A DNA stretch of 64,000 nucleotides, taken from assembly GCF_014451325.2 (NCBI RefSeq), contig NZ_JACSCH020000001.1, positions 722,845 to 786,844 on the forward strand, given 5' to 3'. Source of the stretch: Streptomyces sp. CB02980. Lineage in GTDB: Bacteria; Actinomycetota; Actinomycetes; Streptomycetales; Streptomycetaceae. Both the position numbers and the translations under genes were made by a program. Shown here piece after piece: positions 8,543 through 19,405 of this stretch (positions are counted from its first letter, which is position 1; every line of letters starts with the position of its first letter). A model generated the notes under the pieces. It was not told the origin of the DNA. It worked only from the letters and a program-made list of their open reading frames with translations, and ran no database searches.

Positions 8543-8703
8543 GGTTCGCCAGGGCCCGCTCGATGTTCCGCCACCCGCACGCGGGTGTCAGGTAGGAACG
8601 CGCCACCCCGCCCCGCCGACCGGCCCTCATTCCCCAGGGTGCGGACCGGGGGCGGGCGGGGCGACGCACGCAACTCGTCGGCACACGAAGGGATCTGTCA
8701 CCC

Positions 8704-9831
8704 ATGTACACAGCATCGTCCTCCGTGTCCGCCCCGCCCCGGCCGCAGCACCGCATCGTCCCGGCAGGCGCCGGGCCCTACCTCGCTCCCGCCCCGCAGG
8801 CCGTACGGCCGAGGCGCTGGGTGGCGGGCACGGGTACCCAGCCGATCAGCGGGAGAATCGATCTGTCCGGCCCCCAGGGGGCGCAGCTGAAGATCGCGAT
8901 CGCCTCCGTCCACCGCATCTGCCCGGAGTTCAACCCGGTGCAGGTGCTGCGGCGCAGCGGGCGTTCCGTACTGATCGTCGGAACGACCGGGCGGACCACG
9001 GCGGTCGCGAAGTGTTTACTGGACCACTCCCCCGCGTGGGTCGAGCAGTTCAGGCACGAGATAGCTTCCTACCGCTCCTTCGTCCGCCACCGTCCGCCGG
9101 TGCGGGCGCCCCGGCTGATCGCGGCCGACCCGGAGAACTGCACGCTGGTGATCGAGCGGATGCCCGGACGGGCGGCGGCGCTCTCGCGCCACCCCGTCGA
9201 GGCTCCGCCCCGCGCCGATGTGCGGGCCGCGCTCGGCGCGATCGCCCGGCTCAACGCGTGGCGGCCGCCGGCCGGGACGTTCGACGCGCCGCTGGACTAC
9301 GGCACTCGCATCACCCGCTATCACGAGCTCGGTCTCTTCACCGACCGGGACCGGGACGACCTGCAGAAGCTGCTGCACGGTCTGGCGCACGCGGGCGGCC
9401 GCCAGGGCATGGGCCAGTTCTGTCACGGTGACGCGCTGCTCTCCAACATCCTCCTCTCCCCCGCCGGACCGGTCCTGGTCGACTGGGAGCACGCCGGCTG
9501 GTACCTGCCCGGCTACGACCTGGCGACCCTCTGGGCCGTGCTCGGTGACGCGCCGCTCGCCCGGCGCCAGATCAGTCAGCTCGCCCAACAGGCGGGCCCG
9601 GCCTCCCGGGACGCCTTCCTGGTGAACCTGATGATCGTGCTGACGCGGGAGATCCGGACCTACGAGACGGCGGTGCAGCGCACCATGAAGGAGGCTCCGC
9701 CGGCGGGTTCCGTACCGGTGCCCACGGGCGCGCTCGCGCCCGGTGAGGAACAGCGGCTGCTCCTGAGGCGGCTGCACGACGACTGCGCCATGGCACGGCG
9801 GGCCGTGCGCGCGGCGGTCGGGACGCGCTGA
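8704..9831 (+). CDS. Aminoglycoside phosphotransferase/choline-kinase fold protein
   Basis: The 375-residue protein has the kinase-like APH fold. The catalytic loop is [13 protein letters not shown] (residues about 240-252, His-Gly-Asp with the metal-binding Asn) and the following metal-binding motif is [17 protein letters not shown] (about 258-274). An N-terminal lobe Lys in TTAVAKCLL fits ATP binding. The first 35 residues are Pro/Ala-rich and probably disordered. The acceptor is unknown; many relatives in Streptomyces are not antibiotic-resistance enzymes. AAGGGA precedes the ATG. Codon 105 (9016-9018) is TTA, which suggests bldA-dependent synthesis, in line with a neighbouring developmental regulator. 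Confidence 0.82.
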   Translation: MYTASSSVSAPPRPQHRIVPAGAGPYLAPAPQAVRPRRWVAGTGTQPISGRIDLSGPQGAQLKIAIASVHRICPEFNPVQVLRRSGRSVLIVGTTGRTTAVAKCLLDHSPAWVEQFRHEIASYRSFVRHRPPVRAPRLIAADPENCTLVIERMPGRAAALSRHPVEAPPRADVRAALGAIARLNAWRPPAGTFDAPLDYGTRITRYHELGLFTDRDRDDLQKLLHGLAHAGGRQGMGQFCHGDALLSNILLSPAGPVLVDWEHAGWYLPGYDLATLWAVLGDAPLARRQISQLAQQAGPASRDAFLVNLMIVLTREIRTYETAVQRTMKEAPPAGSVPVPTGALAPGEEQRLLLRRLHDDCAMARRAVRAAVGTR

Positions 9832-10128
9832 ACAGGCGGGCCCGACCGACGACACGGGGGGTGCGCCGTGCGCCCGGTGCCGACACACCGGGACGCGGCG
9901 CACCGGCACCTCCGCCCTCGGGCGGGCCGAGCCAATGGTCCACTCCACTGACGCGTCCCAGGCCCGGGACCCGTCTCCGCGAAACTCCGCCGGATGGCCT
10001 CCATTCCCGCTCTGACGTGGGAACTTCCCGTCGCGCGTGCGTGATTGACGGATCGTCCGGGAGCCGATACCCCTGTACGGGTTCGGTCCCGCACGCCCCG
10101 GTGTCACCCCCCGCCCCTGGAGGCTGCC

Positions 10129-12114
10129 TTGCTCCGTTCCGCGTCCCTCAGACGTGCACGGTCACGTCGTCTGCCGAAGGCCCTGGGCGCCCTCGCGTCC
10201 GCCGCCCTGTTGCTCCCGCTGTTGTCCGCCGCCCCGCCGGCCGGTGCCGAGGTGCCCGAGGCGGGTGTCCTCCAGGAACAGTTCGCGCGGGCGGCCGCGC
10301 GGCACGGCGTACCGGAGCGTGTGCTGCTCGCCGTCTCGTACCTCCAGTCGCGCTGGGACGCCCACGGTGGTGCGCCGAGTGTGACCGGTGGCTACGGGCC
10401 GATGCATCTGACGGACGCGGTGACGGCGCTGGCCGAGGCGCCCCCGCACCACTCGGAGGGTACGGAGGACCCACGCGGTGACTCCTCGCGCGCCGTGCGC
10501 TCCGGCGCGCGGGCGCCCGGGTCCGCCGCCGTCCCGGCCGCCGGTTCGCTTCCCGCGCGGCTGCGCACCCTGGAGCGGGCGTCCGCGCTGTCCGGGATTC
10601 CGGCCGAGGAGCTGCGGACCCGTACGGCCGCGAACATCGAGGGCGGGGCGGTGCTGCTCGCCGCCGCGCAGCGGGAGTCCGGCCGTCCGGCGAGCACGGA
10701 CCCGGCCGACTGGTACGGGGCGGTGGCGCGGTACTCGGGCGCCGACGACTCGGCGACCGCCGCCAGGTACGCGGACGACGTGTTCGACGTGATCCGGTCC
10801 GGCGAGTCGCGGACGACGGACAGCGGGCAGGTGGTGACGCTCGCGGCCGCCCCGGCGGTCGCGCCCGACACCGCGCAGGTCGCCGGTCTCGGCCTGCGCC
10901 GGCCCGCCGGCGGCCCGGTGGAGTGCCCGCGCACGGTGGCCTGCGAGTGGATCCCGGCGCCGTACGAGGAGTTCGGCGACGGCGACTACGGCAATCACGA
11001 CAAGGCGAACCGGCCGGTCTCCCAGTCGATCGACTACATCGTCGTCCATGACACCGAGGCCACCTGGGACGTCACCCTGAAGCTGGTGCAGGACCCGACG
11101 TACGTCTCGTGGCAGTACTCGCTGCGCTCCTCCGACGGGCACATCGCCCAGCACCTGGCGCTCAAGGACGTCGGCTGGCACGCGGGCAACTGGTTCGTGA
11201 ACGCCAAGTCCGTGGGCCTGGAGCACGAAGGTTTCCTCACCGCGCCGGACTCCTGGTACACGGAGGCGATGTACCGGTCGTCGGCACGGCTCGTGCGGTA
11301 TCTCGCCGCCCGGTACGACATCCCGCTCGACCGGCAGCACATCCTGGGCCACGACAACGTGCCGGGCACGGTGACGTCCACGATCAAGGGCATGCACACG
11401 GACCCGGGGCCGTACTGGGACTGGGCGCACTACTTCAAGCTGCTCGGCCGCCCGATCACGCCGAGTGCCGGTCCCGGGGCCGGTGTGGTGACGATCCGGC
11501 CCGCGTACGGCTCCCACCGGCCGGTCTACACGGGCTGTGTCACGGCGGGCGAGGCGTGCGCGCCGCACGGCAGCGGGGCGGTGCGCCTGCACACCGGGCC
11601 GAGCGCCGACGCGCCCCTGGTGAGGGACATCGGCCTGCGGCCGGACGGGCAGGAGTCGACCACCGGGGTCAACGACACGGGGGCGCGCGCATCGACCGGG
11701 CAGAGCTACGCGGTGGCGGATCGCCGGGGCGAGTGGACGGCGGTCTGGTACCTCGGGCAGAAGGCCTGGTTCCACAATCCGGCGAAGGAGCCGACCGCCG
11801 TGAACGCGCGCGGTCTCGTCCTGACACCCCGCGAGGGGTCGGCATCGGTGCCGGTGTACGGGCGGGCGTATCCGGAGGCCTCGGCGTATCCGGCGGGTGT
11901 GCCGGTGCAGGCGGTGTCGCCGCTGCCGTACCGGCTGCTTGCGGGTCAGCGGTACGTGGTGGGCGGACGGACCCCGGGCGAGTACTACTTCGCGCCGGTG
12001 TTCGACAGCAGTGGGCACACGGTCGTCCGGGGGCAGGAGGAGTACTACCAGATCCAGTTCGGCCACCGGGTGGCCTTTGTGAAGGCTGCTGACGTGCGGG
12101 TTTCCCAGTCCTGA
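10129..12114 (+). CDS. Secreted N-acetylmuramoyl-L-alanine amidase (amidase_2)
   Basis: This 661-residue exported enzyme should cut the amide bond between N-acetylmuramic acid and L-alanine in peptidoglycan. A Sec signal peptide is clear: Arg-rich start, hydrophobic core LGALASAALLLPLL, then AGA. Residues about 45-90 look like a lytic-transglycosylase fragment (VPERVLLAVSYLQSRWDAH). The amidase_2 domain spans roughly 300-450, with Zn ligand candidates in IVVHDTEA, HILGHDNVPG and HTDPGPYWDW. The C-terminal third looks like SH3-type wall-binding repeats. TTG 10129 is chosen because TGGAGG lies five bases upstream and the signal peptide follows at once. A hairpin terminator follows. Regions 9832-10128 upstream show no gene; a weak TTGACG at 10045 could be a -35 box. 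Confidence 0.88.
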   Translation: MLRSASLRRARSRRLPKALGALASAALLLPLLSAAPPAGAEVPEAGVLQEQFARAAARHGVPERVLLAVSYLQSRWDAHGGAPSVTGGYGPMHLTDAVTALAEAPPHHSEGTEDPRGDSSRAVRSGARAPGSAAVPAAGSLPARLRTLERASALSGIPAEELRTRTAANIEGGAVLLAAAQRESGRPASTDPADWYGAVARYSGADDSATAARYADDVFDVIRSGESRTTDSGQVVTLAAAPAVAPDTAQVAGLGLRRPAGGPVECPRTVACEWIPAPYEEFGDGDYGNHDKANRPVSQSIDYIVVHDTEATWDVTLKLVQDPTYVSWQYSLRSSDGHIAQHLALKDVGWHAGNWFVNAKSVGLEHEGFLTAPDSWYTEAMYRSSARLVRYLAARYDIPLDRQHILGHDNVPGTVTSTIKGMHTDPGPYWDWAHYFKLLGRPITPSAGPGAGVVTIRPAYGSHRPVYTGCVTAGEACAPHGSGAVRLHTGPSADAPLVRDIGLRPDGQESTTGVNDTGARASTGQSYAVADRRGEWTAVWYLGQKAWFHNPAKEPTAVNARGLVLTPREGSASVPVYGRAYPEASAYPAGVPVQAVSPLPYRLLAGQRYVVGGRTPGEYYFAPVFDSSGHTVVRGQEEYYQIQFGHRVAFVKAADVRVSQS

Positions 12115-12131
12115 CGGAAGCATGGCCGAAA

Positions 12132-14472
<2,341 letters not shown>

Positions 14473-14480
14473 GGCGGAGG

Positions 14481-14507
14481 GCGGAGCGGCCCCGAGGGCC
14501 GCTCCGC
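14481..14507. terminator. Bidirectional hairpin between geoA and the S4-domain gene
   Basis: A perfect 12-bp stem (14481-14492 with 14496-14507) and a three-base loop lie between two converging stop codons. It can serve both genes. Confidence 0.8.
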
Positions 14508-14517
14508 GCGCCGGCGA

Positions 14518-14883
14518 TCAGCCGTGACGGCCGCGCAGCTCGTCGAGTTCGCGGCGGTCGCGCTTGGTGGGGCGGCCGGCGCCCCGGTCCCGTACGGCCG
14601 CGACGGCGACGTGCTCGCGCGGCGGCGGGGGCGGGCTGTTGTCCACGTACGCCTCGACGGCGACCGGTGGGCCGACCCGCTTGGTGTGGAGTTCCTTGAC
14701 CTCGACGATCCGTTCCCGCCCGCCGTGGAAGACCCGGACCTCGTCGCCGGGCTTCACCGCCTGGGCGGGCTTGGCCCGTTCGCCGTTGACCTTGACGTGT
14801 CCGGCCCGGCAGGCCGCGGCCGCCTGGGCGCGGGTCTTGGTGAGGCGGACCGCCCAGATCCAGCTGTCGACGCGTGCGCTCAT
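14518..14883 (-). CDS. S4-domain RNA-binding protein (Hsp15/RqcP type)
   Basis: The 121-residue protein begins with an S4 RNA-binding fold (RVDSWIWAVRLTKTRAQAAAACRAGHVKVNG, residues 4-34) followed by PGDEVRV, as in Hsp15 and RqcP. Proteins of this family bind ribosomes that carry stalled nascent chains or free 50S-tRNA complexes and help to recycle them. The C-terminal tail is highly basic and probably contacts rRNA. The gene follows an unknown gene on the same strand by 17 bases, suggesting one transcript. ATG 14883 gives the family start. Confidence 0.88.
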   Translation of the reverse strand: MSARVDSWIWAVRLTKTRAQAAAACRAGHVKVNGERAKPAQAVKPGDEVRVFHGGRERIVEVKELHTKRVGPPVAVEAYVDNSPPPPPREHVAVAAVRDRGAGRPTKRDRRELDELRGRHG

Positions 14884-14900
14884 CGGCCCCCGCTCCCCCG

Positions 14901-15401
14901 TCAGCCCTGCTGGAACAGCTCGGCGGGCAGCGGCTTGAGCAGCGCGTACAGGTCGTCGGTGATCGGCCGGTCCCAACTGGCGATCGTGACGAGGACGTTG
15001 TCGCTGCGGTCGAACTGGACGCAGGAGATACGGCTCTCGGAGAGCTTGAGGCGACGGACGATCAGCAGGTTGTCGCCCTGCATCACGGGGACGTCCTCGG
15101 TGTCGAGGACCTCGACCGGTTCGTCGTTCTCGAGGGCGGCGAGGAGCTGGGCCACCTCGAAGGGGATCTGGCCGTCGGTGAGCTCGCGCGCCGGGGAGCC
15201 CTCGGGCAGGTTGCCGATGATCATCGCGGGGCCGCGGCCGCCGAACAGGTCGTACCGGAGGAAGACGCCCTGGCAGGAGCCGTCGGGAGCGGGCAGCAGG
15301 CCGGCGCCGAGGTTGCCGGGCCAGTCCCCCGGGTCCATGGCCAGGACATCGAAGTCCGGGCCCGCGGGAGTGGCGGCGCTGCGGCGGCGGAGGAAGGACA
15401 T
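14901..15401 (-). CDS. Conserved hypothetical protein, 166 residues
   Basis: I do not recognise a named family. The protein begins MSFLRRRSAA, then has alternating beta-type segments (for example QGVFLRYDLF, PAMIIGNLPEG, NLLIVRRLKLSES, NVLVTIASWDRPI) and ends in a helix that continues to LFQQG. No signal peptide, membrane segment or catalytic motif is visible, so it is probably cytoplasmic. Codon use is normal for the region, which supports a real gene. It lies 17 bases upstream of the S4-domain gene and may share its transcript. Confidence 0.75.
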   Translation of the reverse strand: MSFLRRRSAATPAGPDFDVLAMDPGDWPGNLGAGLLPAPDGSCQGVFLRYDLFGGRGPAMIIGNLPEGSPARELTDGQIPFEVAQLLAALENDEPVEVLDTEDVPVMQGDNLLIVRRLKLSESRISCVQFDRSDNVLVTIASWDRPITDDLYALLKPLPAELFQQG

Positions 15402-15418
15402 ACGGCCATGGTACGTGC

Positions 15419-15444
15419 CCCGGCGCGCGATGCGACGCGCCGGG
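15419..15444 (-). terminator. Hairpin after the LuxR-type regulator gene
   Basis: A perfect 9-bp GC stem (15419-15427 with 15436-15444) and an eight-base loop sit just downstream of the regulator's stop codon, upstream of the hypothetical gene at 15401. Confidence 0.5.
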
Positions 15445-15457
15445 CGGGTCCGGACGG

Positions 15458-18400
15458 TCAGTCCTGTCCGGCGGGGTCCCGGGGCTCCCGCCCGGTGTTC
15501 CGGAGGGCCTGCGCGAGGCCCGTCCGGTCGGTTCCGAGCTTGCGGTAGACGGCCGAGAGGAGCCGGGCCACGGTGGTCGCGTCGACGCCGAGGACGGCGC
15601 CGGCGTCCTGGTCGCGGACGGTGAGATCGGCGGCGGCGCGCTCACGGGCGGTGAGCGTGTCCGTGCCCGCGGGGTGGAGCGCCCGGGGGCGGAGTCCGGC
15701 CGCCGCGAGCTCGGCGCGGGCCACCTCGACGAGGGCGTCGGCGCCGCAGTCCTGCGCGGCCTCCAGACCCCGGTAGAGGTGCTCGGCGGCCTCCGCGGCC
15801 CGTTCGGTGCGTCGCAGGGCCGCGCCGAGGGCGACGAGGGAGCGGGCCAGCTCGTACGCGGCGGGTGACTGGTCGAGCCAGTCGACGGACTCCTCCAGGA
15901 GCTTCACGCGATCGGCGGGCTCGGACACCTCGGCGGTCACGCGGAGCGCCTGGCCGATCGCGGAGGGCGCCCCGTACTGGCGGGCGCGGGCGACGGCCTC
16001 GTGGGCGGTGGCGAGGGCCTTCGACGGGGAGGTCGCCGCCTCGGCGAGCGCGAGGTGGAGCTGCCAGGGGCAGCAGGAGGGGTTGCGCTTGCCCCGCGGG
16101 TCGAGGCGCCTGCCGACGGCGGCCAGCTCCTCGGCGGCCTCCTGGGTGCGGCCGGTGGCGAGCAGCAGTTCGGCGTGGACGGTCTCGCAGTCGGGAATGG
16201 TGATGGCGGCGGGGAACGGTTCGCCGAAGTCGTGCTCGCGGGCGACCCGTACGGCCTCGCCCGTACGGCCGCGGGCGATGAGGACCTCGATCATGACACC
16301 GGTGGCGTACCAGAGCGCGGGGGTGCGGGCGCCGACGCGCTCGGCGAGGCGGAGTCCGGCGCGGGCGAAGTCCTCGGCCTCCATCAGCCGGCCGCGCCGG
16401 AAGCGGATGTAGCCGATGAGGGTGTACGCGAAGGCCAGGTGGGCCCCGCGCCAGCCCTGCTTCTCGAATTCGGCGGTTCCGGCGGCGAACAGTTCCTCGG
16501 CGCGGCCGGGCCGGTCGGCGTAGAGGTGGAGCAGGGCCACGAGGACCGGCACCTCGAAGCCCCGGCTCTCGTCGGCCCAGGTGAGGCCGCCTTCGAGGGC
16601 GCGTTCGGCCTCCTTGAGGGCGAGCGAGGCGGGTTCGGCGCGCAGGGTGGCGTCCCAGGCGCGGAGTCCGATGATGTACCGCTCGGTGACGTCGCGGCCG
16701 GTGAGCCGGTCGGCGAGCGCCGCGAGGCGCCGGGACCGGGCGGGCGATTCCGGTTCGTCGGCGCGCAGGGCGTCCCACATGAACTTCTCGGCCTGCATCC
16801 GCAGTCGGCTGCGGGCGTCGGTCGCCTTCCGGGCCTCCTCGCCGAGGAGCTCGGAGGCCTCGACGAGCCGGTCGCTGTGGGCGAGGACCTGGGCGAGGCG
16901 GTAGACGATGCCGTGGCGGAGCGCCGGGTCGCTGACCGGCTCCTCCAGGGCGGCCCGCAGATGGTTGACGGTGGTGGCGGGCTCGGTGAGGAGCGAGGAG
17001 CAGCCGAGTTCGAAGAGGACGGCGGCCCGGTCGTCGGGGGCGGGCGGCTCGCGCAGGGCGCGGGCGAGGAAGCGGCGGGCCGCGTCGGGGGCTCCGGCGC
17101 GGAGGTTCTCGCCGGCGGCGGCGCGCAGCTGGCCGACGACCCAGGGGTCGCCGTCGGGGTGGGTCTCCAGGAGATGGCGGGCGGCCGCGGTGGGGCCGAG
17201 TCCGGCGTCGACGACGCACCAGGCGGCCTGACCGTGCAGGGCGACGCGGGTGGCGTCCGGGATGGACCGGTAGACGGTGGTCGCGATGAGGGGGTGGGTG
17301 AACTGGAGGGGATCGTCGGCCTGTTCGGCCTCGGCGAGGACGCGCGCCTCGCGGAGCCGGGCGGCGCAGTCGGCGACGGCCTCGCCGCCGAGACCGGCGA
17401 CGGCGCCCGCGAGCTGGGGTGAGATCTCGGTGCCGAGGACGGCGCAGGCCCATGCGAGGCGGACGGTGGCGGGTCCGAGCCGTTCGAGCCGGGTGACGAG
17501 GCCGCTGCCCTTGAGGGCGGCGGAGAGGTCGGGGAGTTCGTGGGCTCCGTCGGCGGTGGGTTCGAGGCCCTGGTCGCGGACCTTGGCGGCGAGTTCGACC
17601 GCCTCGAAGGGGTTGCCGGCGGTGACGGACCAGAAGTCGCGGCAGAAGCTGTCGTCGGCGTGGGCGCCGACGCGGTCGCGGACGAGCCGGGCCACGGCGG
17701 ACGAGGTCAGCGGGGCGAGGTCGAGGGGGCGCTGGCCGGACCGGCGGCCGGTGAACTCCACACCCTCGGCGGGGAGTTCGTCGGGGCGGTAGGCGACGAC
17801 GAGGAGCATGGGCAGCTCCTCGGCGCGCGGGGCGAACGCGGCGAGCCAGCCGAGGGATTCGGGGTCGGCCCAGTGGACGTCGTCCAGGACCACGACGAGG
17901 GGAGCGCGGCGTACGGCGAGATGGGTGAGGACCCAGTCGAGCCCGTCGCGCAGACCCTGCGGGTCGGGCGGCGAGCCTTCGGCGGAGGCGCGGAGCCCGA
18001 GGGCGGGGCCGACGATGTCGTACCAGGAGCCGAGCCGTTCGCGCAGTTCGGCGTCGGTGGCGTGGGCCAGCTGCGGCTGGAGGAGCTGCCGGGCGACGTG
18101 GAAGGCGACCCGCTGTTCCTGGTCGCCGCCGCGCGCGGAAAGCACCGTGCAGCCGCGGGCGCCGGCGCGGCGCCGGATCTCGGCGAGCAGGGTGGTCTTG
18201 CCGAGGCCGGCCGGGGCGGCGTAGGCGAGTATGCCGCCGCGGCGGACGACCTGGGGGCGCGCGGAGGTCGCACTCTCGTCGGCTGCGGAGGTGAACACGG
18301 AACCGGGGCCGGGACGGGGCTCCGGGGGCGACGTGGGGCCGGCGTCGGGCACGGGGCGCAGTCCGGTCCGGCCGCCGGGGACCCGGTCGTTGTCGGGCGG

Positions 18401-18631
18401 TGTGGGCAGCGGGCCGGTCGCCGGATCGGCGTCCTGGCCGGAGGTCCGGGTGGGGACGGCGACCAGGTGCGGGCCCCGCGTCTCGCGGGGAGAGGGTACG
18501 GCGACCGGCCACAACGGCTCGTCCGCCAGACCTGTCAGGAGGTCGAGCGCCTCCTCGGCAGCGGTGAGCGCCGCCTCGCGCTCGAAGAGGCCGACTCCCT
18601 GACGGGCCGACCCGCCGTCCTGACGTGCCAC
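15458..18631 (-). CDS. Large ATP-binding LuxR-type (LAL/MalT-like) regulator
   Basis: The 1057-residue protein has the plan of LAL transcription activators. An N-terminal STAND-type ATPase begins after a Pro-rich segment, with Walker A (AGLGKTTLL) near residue 145 and Walker B (LVVVLDDVHWAD) near 245. The middle is a long helical, TPR-like sensor region, and a C-terminal helix-turn-helix starts at LTARERAAADL (about residue 990). That last domain is atypical: the usual NxEIA...V..HL recognition helix reads QDAGAVLGVDATTVARLL, so DNA binding may differ or be weak. GTG 18631 is favoured by the GGGGGTGG upstream; GTG 18646 is possible. No pathway genes adjoin that would reveal its target. Confidence 0.85.
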   Translation of the reverse strand: MARQDGGSARQGVGLFEREAALTAAEEALDLLTGLADEPLWPVAVPSPRETRGPHLVAVPTRTSGQDADPATGPLPTPPDNDRVPGGRTGLRPVPDAGPTSPPEPRPGPGSVFTSAADESATSARPQVVRRGGILAYAAPAGLGKTTLLAEIRRRAGARGCTVLSARGGDQEQRVAFHVARQLLQPQLAHATDAELRERLGSWYDIVGPALGLRASAEGSPPDPQGLRDGLDWVLTHLAVRRAPLVVVLDDVHWADPESLGWLAAFAPRAEELPMLLVVAYRPDELPAEGVEFTGRRSGQRPLDLAPLTSSAVARLVRDRVGAHADDSFCRDFWSVTAGNPFEAVELAAKVRDQGLEPTADGAHELPDLSAALKGSGLVTRLERLGPATVRLAWACAVLGTEISPQLAGAVAGLGGEAVADCAARLREARVLAEAEQADDPLQFTHPLIATTVYRSIPDATRVALHGQAAWCVVDAGLGPTAAARHLLETHPDGDPWVVGQLRAAAGENLRAGAPDAARRFLARALREPPAPDDRAAVLFELGCSSLLTEPATTVNHLRAALEEPVSDPALRHGIVYRLAQVLAHSDRLVEASELLGEEARKATDARSRLRMQAEKFMWDALRADEPESPARSRRLAALADRLTGRDVTERYIIGLRAWDATLRAEPASLALKEAERALEGGLTWADESRGFEVPVLVALLHLYADRPGRAEELFAAGTAEFEKQGWRGAHLAFAYTLIGYIRFRRGRLMEAEDFARAGLRLAERVGARTPALWYATGVMIEVLIARGRTGEAVRVAREHDFGEPFPAAITIPDCETVHAELLLATGRTQEAAEELAAVGRRLDPRGKRNPSCCPWQLHLALAEAATSPSKALATAHEAVARARQYGAPSAIGQALRVTAEVSEPADRVKLLEESVDWLDQSPAAYELARSLVALGAALRRTERAAEAAEHLYRGLEAAQDCGADALVEVARAELAAAGLRPRALHPAGTDTLTARERAAADLTVRDQDAGAVLGVDATTVARLLSAVYRKLGTDRTGLAQALRNTGREPRDPAGQD

Positions 18632-18737
18632 GTTCCACCCCCACACAGGGGGCGCGCGCCCGGCGCACGGTCAGGAGTGCCGAGCGGGATGCCCCGCGAA
18701 AGTCCCAGCGTACGCCCGAAGGAGTGAGCTGGGGCGG

Positions 18738-18949
18738 TCAAACGGCCAAGCAAAATACCGTCGTGTCGTCAGTGGCATATTCGGCTCGGTGCAGTGCGGT
18801 GGAGAGCACCTTCGTCGCGGCCGTCGCGGCCGCGTCCGTCATGGTCAGGCCGGTGTTGACGGCCAGGGCGACCTGCCGCTCTCCGTCCGCGGAAGTGAAG
18901 CCGAACGTCTGGTAACCGACGACCTCGCCCGTGTGCCCCACGACCGGCC
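18738..18949 (-). pseudogene. C-terminal remnant of a serine-type D-Ala-D-Ala carboxypeptidase/beta-lactamase-fold protein
   Basis: About 70 codons remain, reading GHTGEVVGYQTFGFTSADGERQ and ending in a natural stop. The HTG box followed by a G-Y-x-[ST]-x-x-F strand and a VALAVN strand is the usual end of class C-type serine hydrolases in Streptomyces. The SxxK and YxN parts, which would lie upstream, are absent: the frame runs directly into the stop codon of the ACT-domain gene at 18950. A deletion probably removed the first 80 percent of the gene. No start with a ribosome site is present. Confidence 0.65.
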
Positions 18950-19369
18950 CTAAGGATGCCCCTGAGGGTCGCCGGAGCCGCCTTCCGCGAGCCGTTCGAG
19001 CACGGCCAACGCCTCCTCCGCGCGCGCGTGTTCCACGAAGAGGTGGTCGTGGTGGAAGCCCGCCACCACGTTGCAGCTGAGTCCCGCCGCGGCGAGCGCC
19101 CCGGCGACGGCGGCCGTCAGCCCGACGGCGTCGAGTGCGGAGTGCACGCGCAGCGTGATCCGGCCCGCCACGTAGTCGTACGGGAGGGCGGCGGCGTCCG
19201 CCTCCTCCTGGCGTACGACGAGGGTGAGACCCTCGTCCTCGGTGACGGTGACCACCGGGGCGACCCCGGCCGGGGCGGGGCCGTCCACCGTGGTGAAGAC
19301 GTAGCGGCCGGGGTCGAGTTCCGGCCGCATCCCGGCGAGCAGCCGGGTCAGATCACGTTCCGCGTTCAT
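18950..19369 (-). CDS. ACT-domain protein
   Basis: The 139-residue protein has the two-part layout of small ACT proteins: residues 1-65 contain TRLLAGMRPELDPGRYVF and VTVTEDEGLTLVVRQEEAD, and residues 70-130 hold a beta-alpha-beta ACT fold (RITLRVHSALDAVGLTAAVAGALAAAGLSCNVVAGFHHDHLFV). ACT domains usually bind amino acids, but the ligand here is unknown. The C-terminal tail GGSGDPQGHP is short and may have been altered when the flanking carboxypeptidase gene was deleted. It lies 36 bases downstream (on the minus strand) of the thiolase-like gene at 19406. Confidence 0.85.
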   Translation of the reverse strand: MNAERDLTRLLAGMRPELDPGRYVFTTVDGPAPAGVAPVVTVTEDEGLTLVVRQEEADAAALPYDYVAGRITLRVHSALDAVGLTAAVAGALAAAGLSCNVVAGFHHDHLFVEHARAEEALAVLERLAEGGSGDPQGHP

Positions 19370-19405
19370 GGCCGCCAGGGTAGGCGCCCGGCCCGGCGGC
19401 GCGGC

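Noticed and set aside
8704..9831. Antibiotic-resistance aminoglycoside phosphotransferase
   Set aside because: Only the general fold and catalytic motifs match; no antibiotic-specific features or resistance context are visible.
15642..18668. A second frame of about 1000 codons opposite in phase to the LuxR-type regulator
   Set aside because: Its product is almost all Arg/Pro/Gly, the usual outcome of a GC-rich shadow frame.
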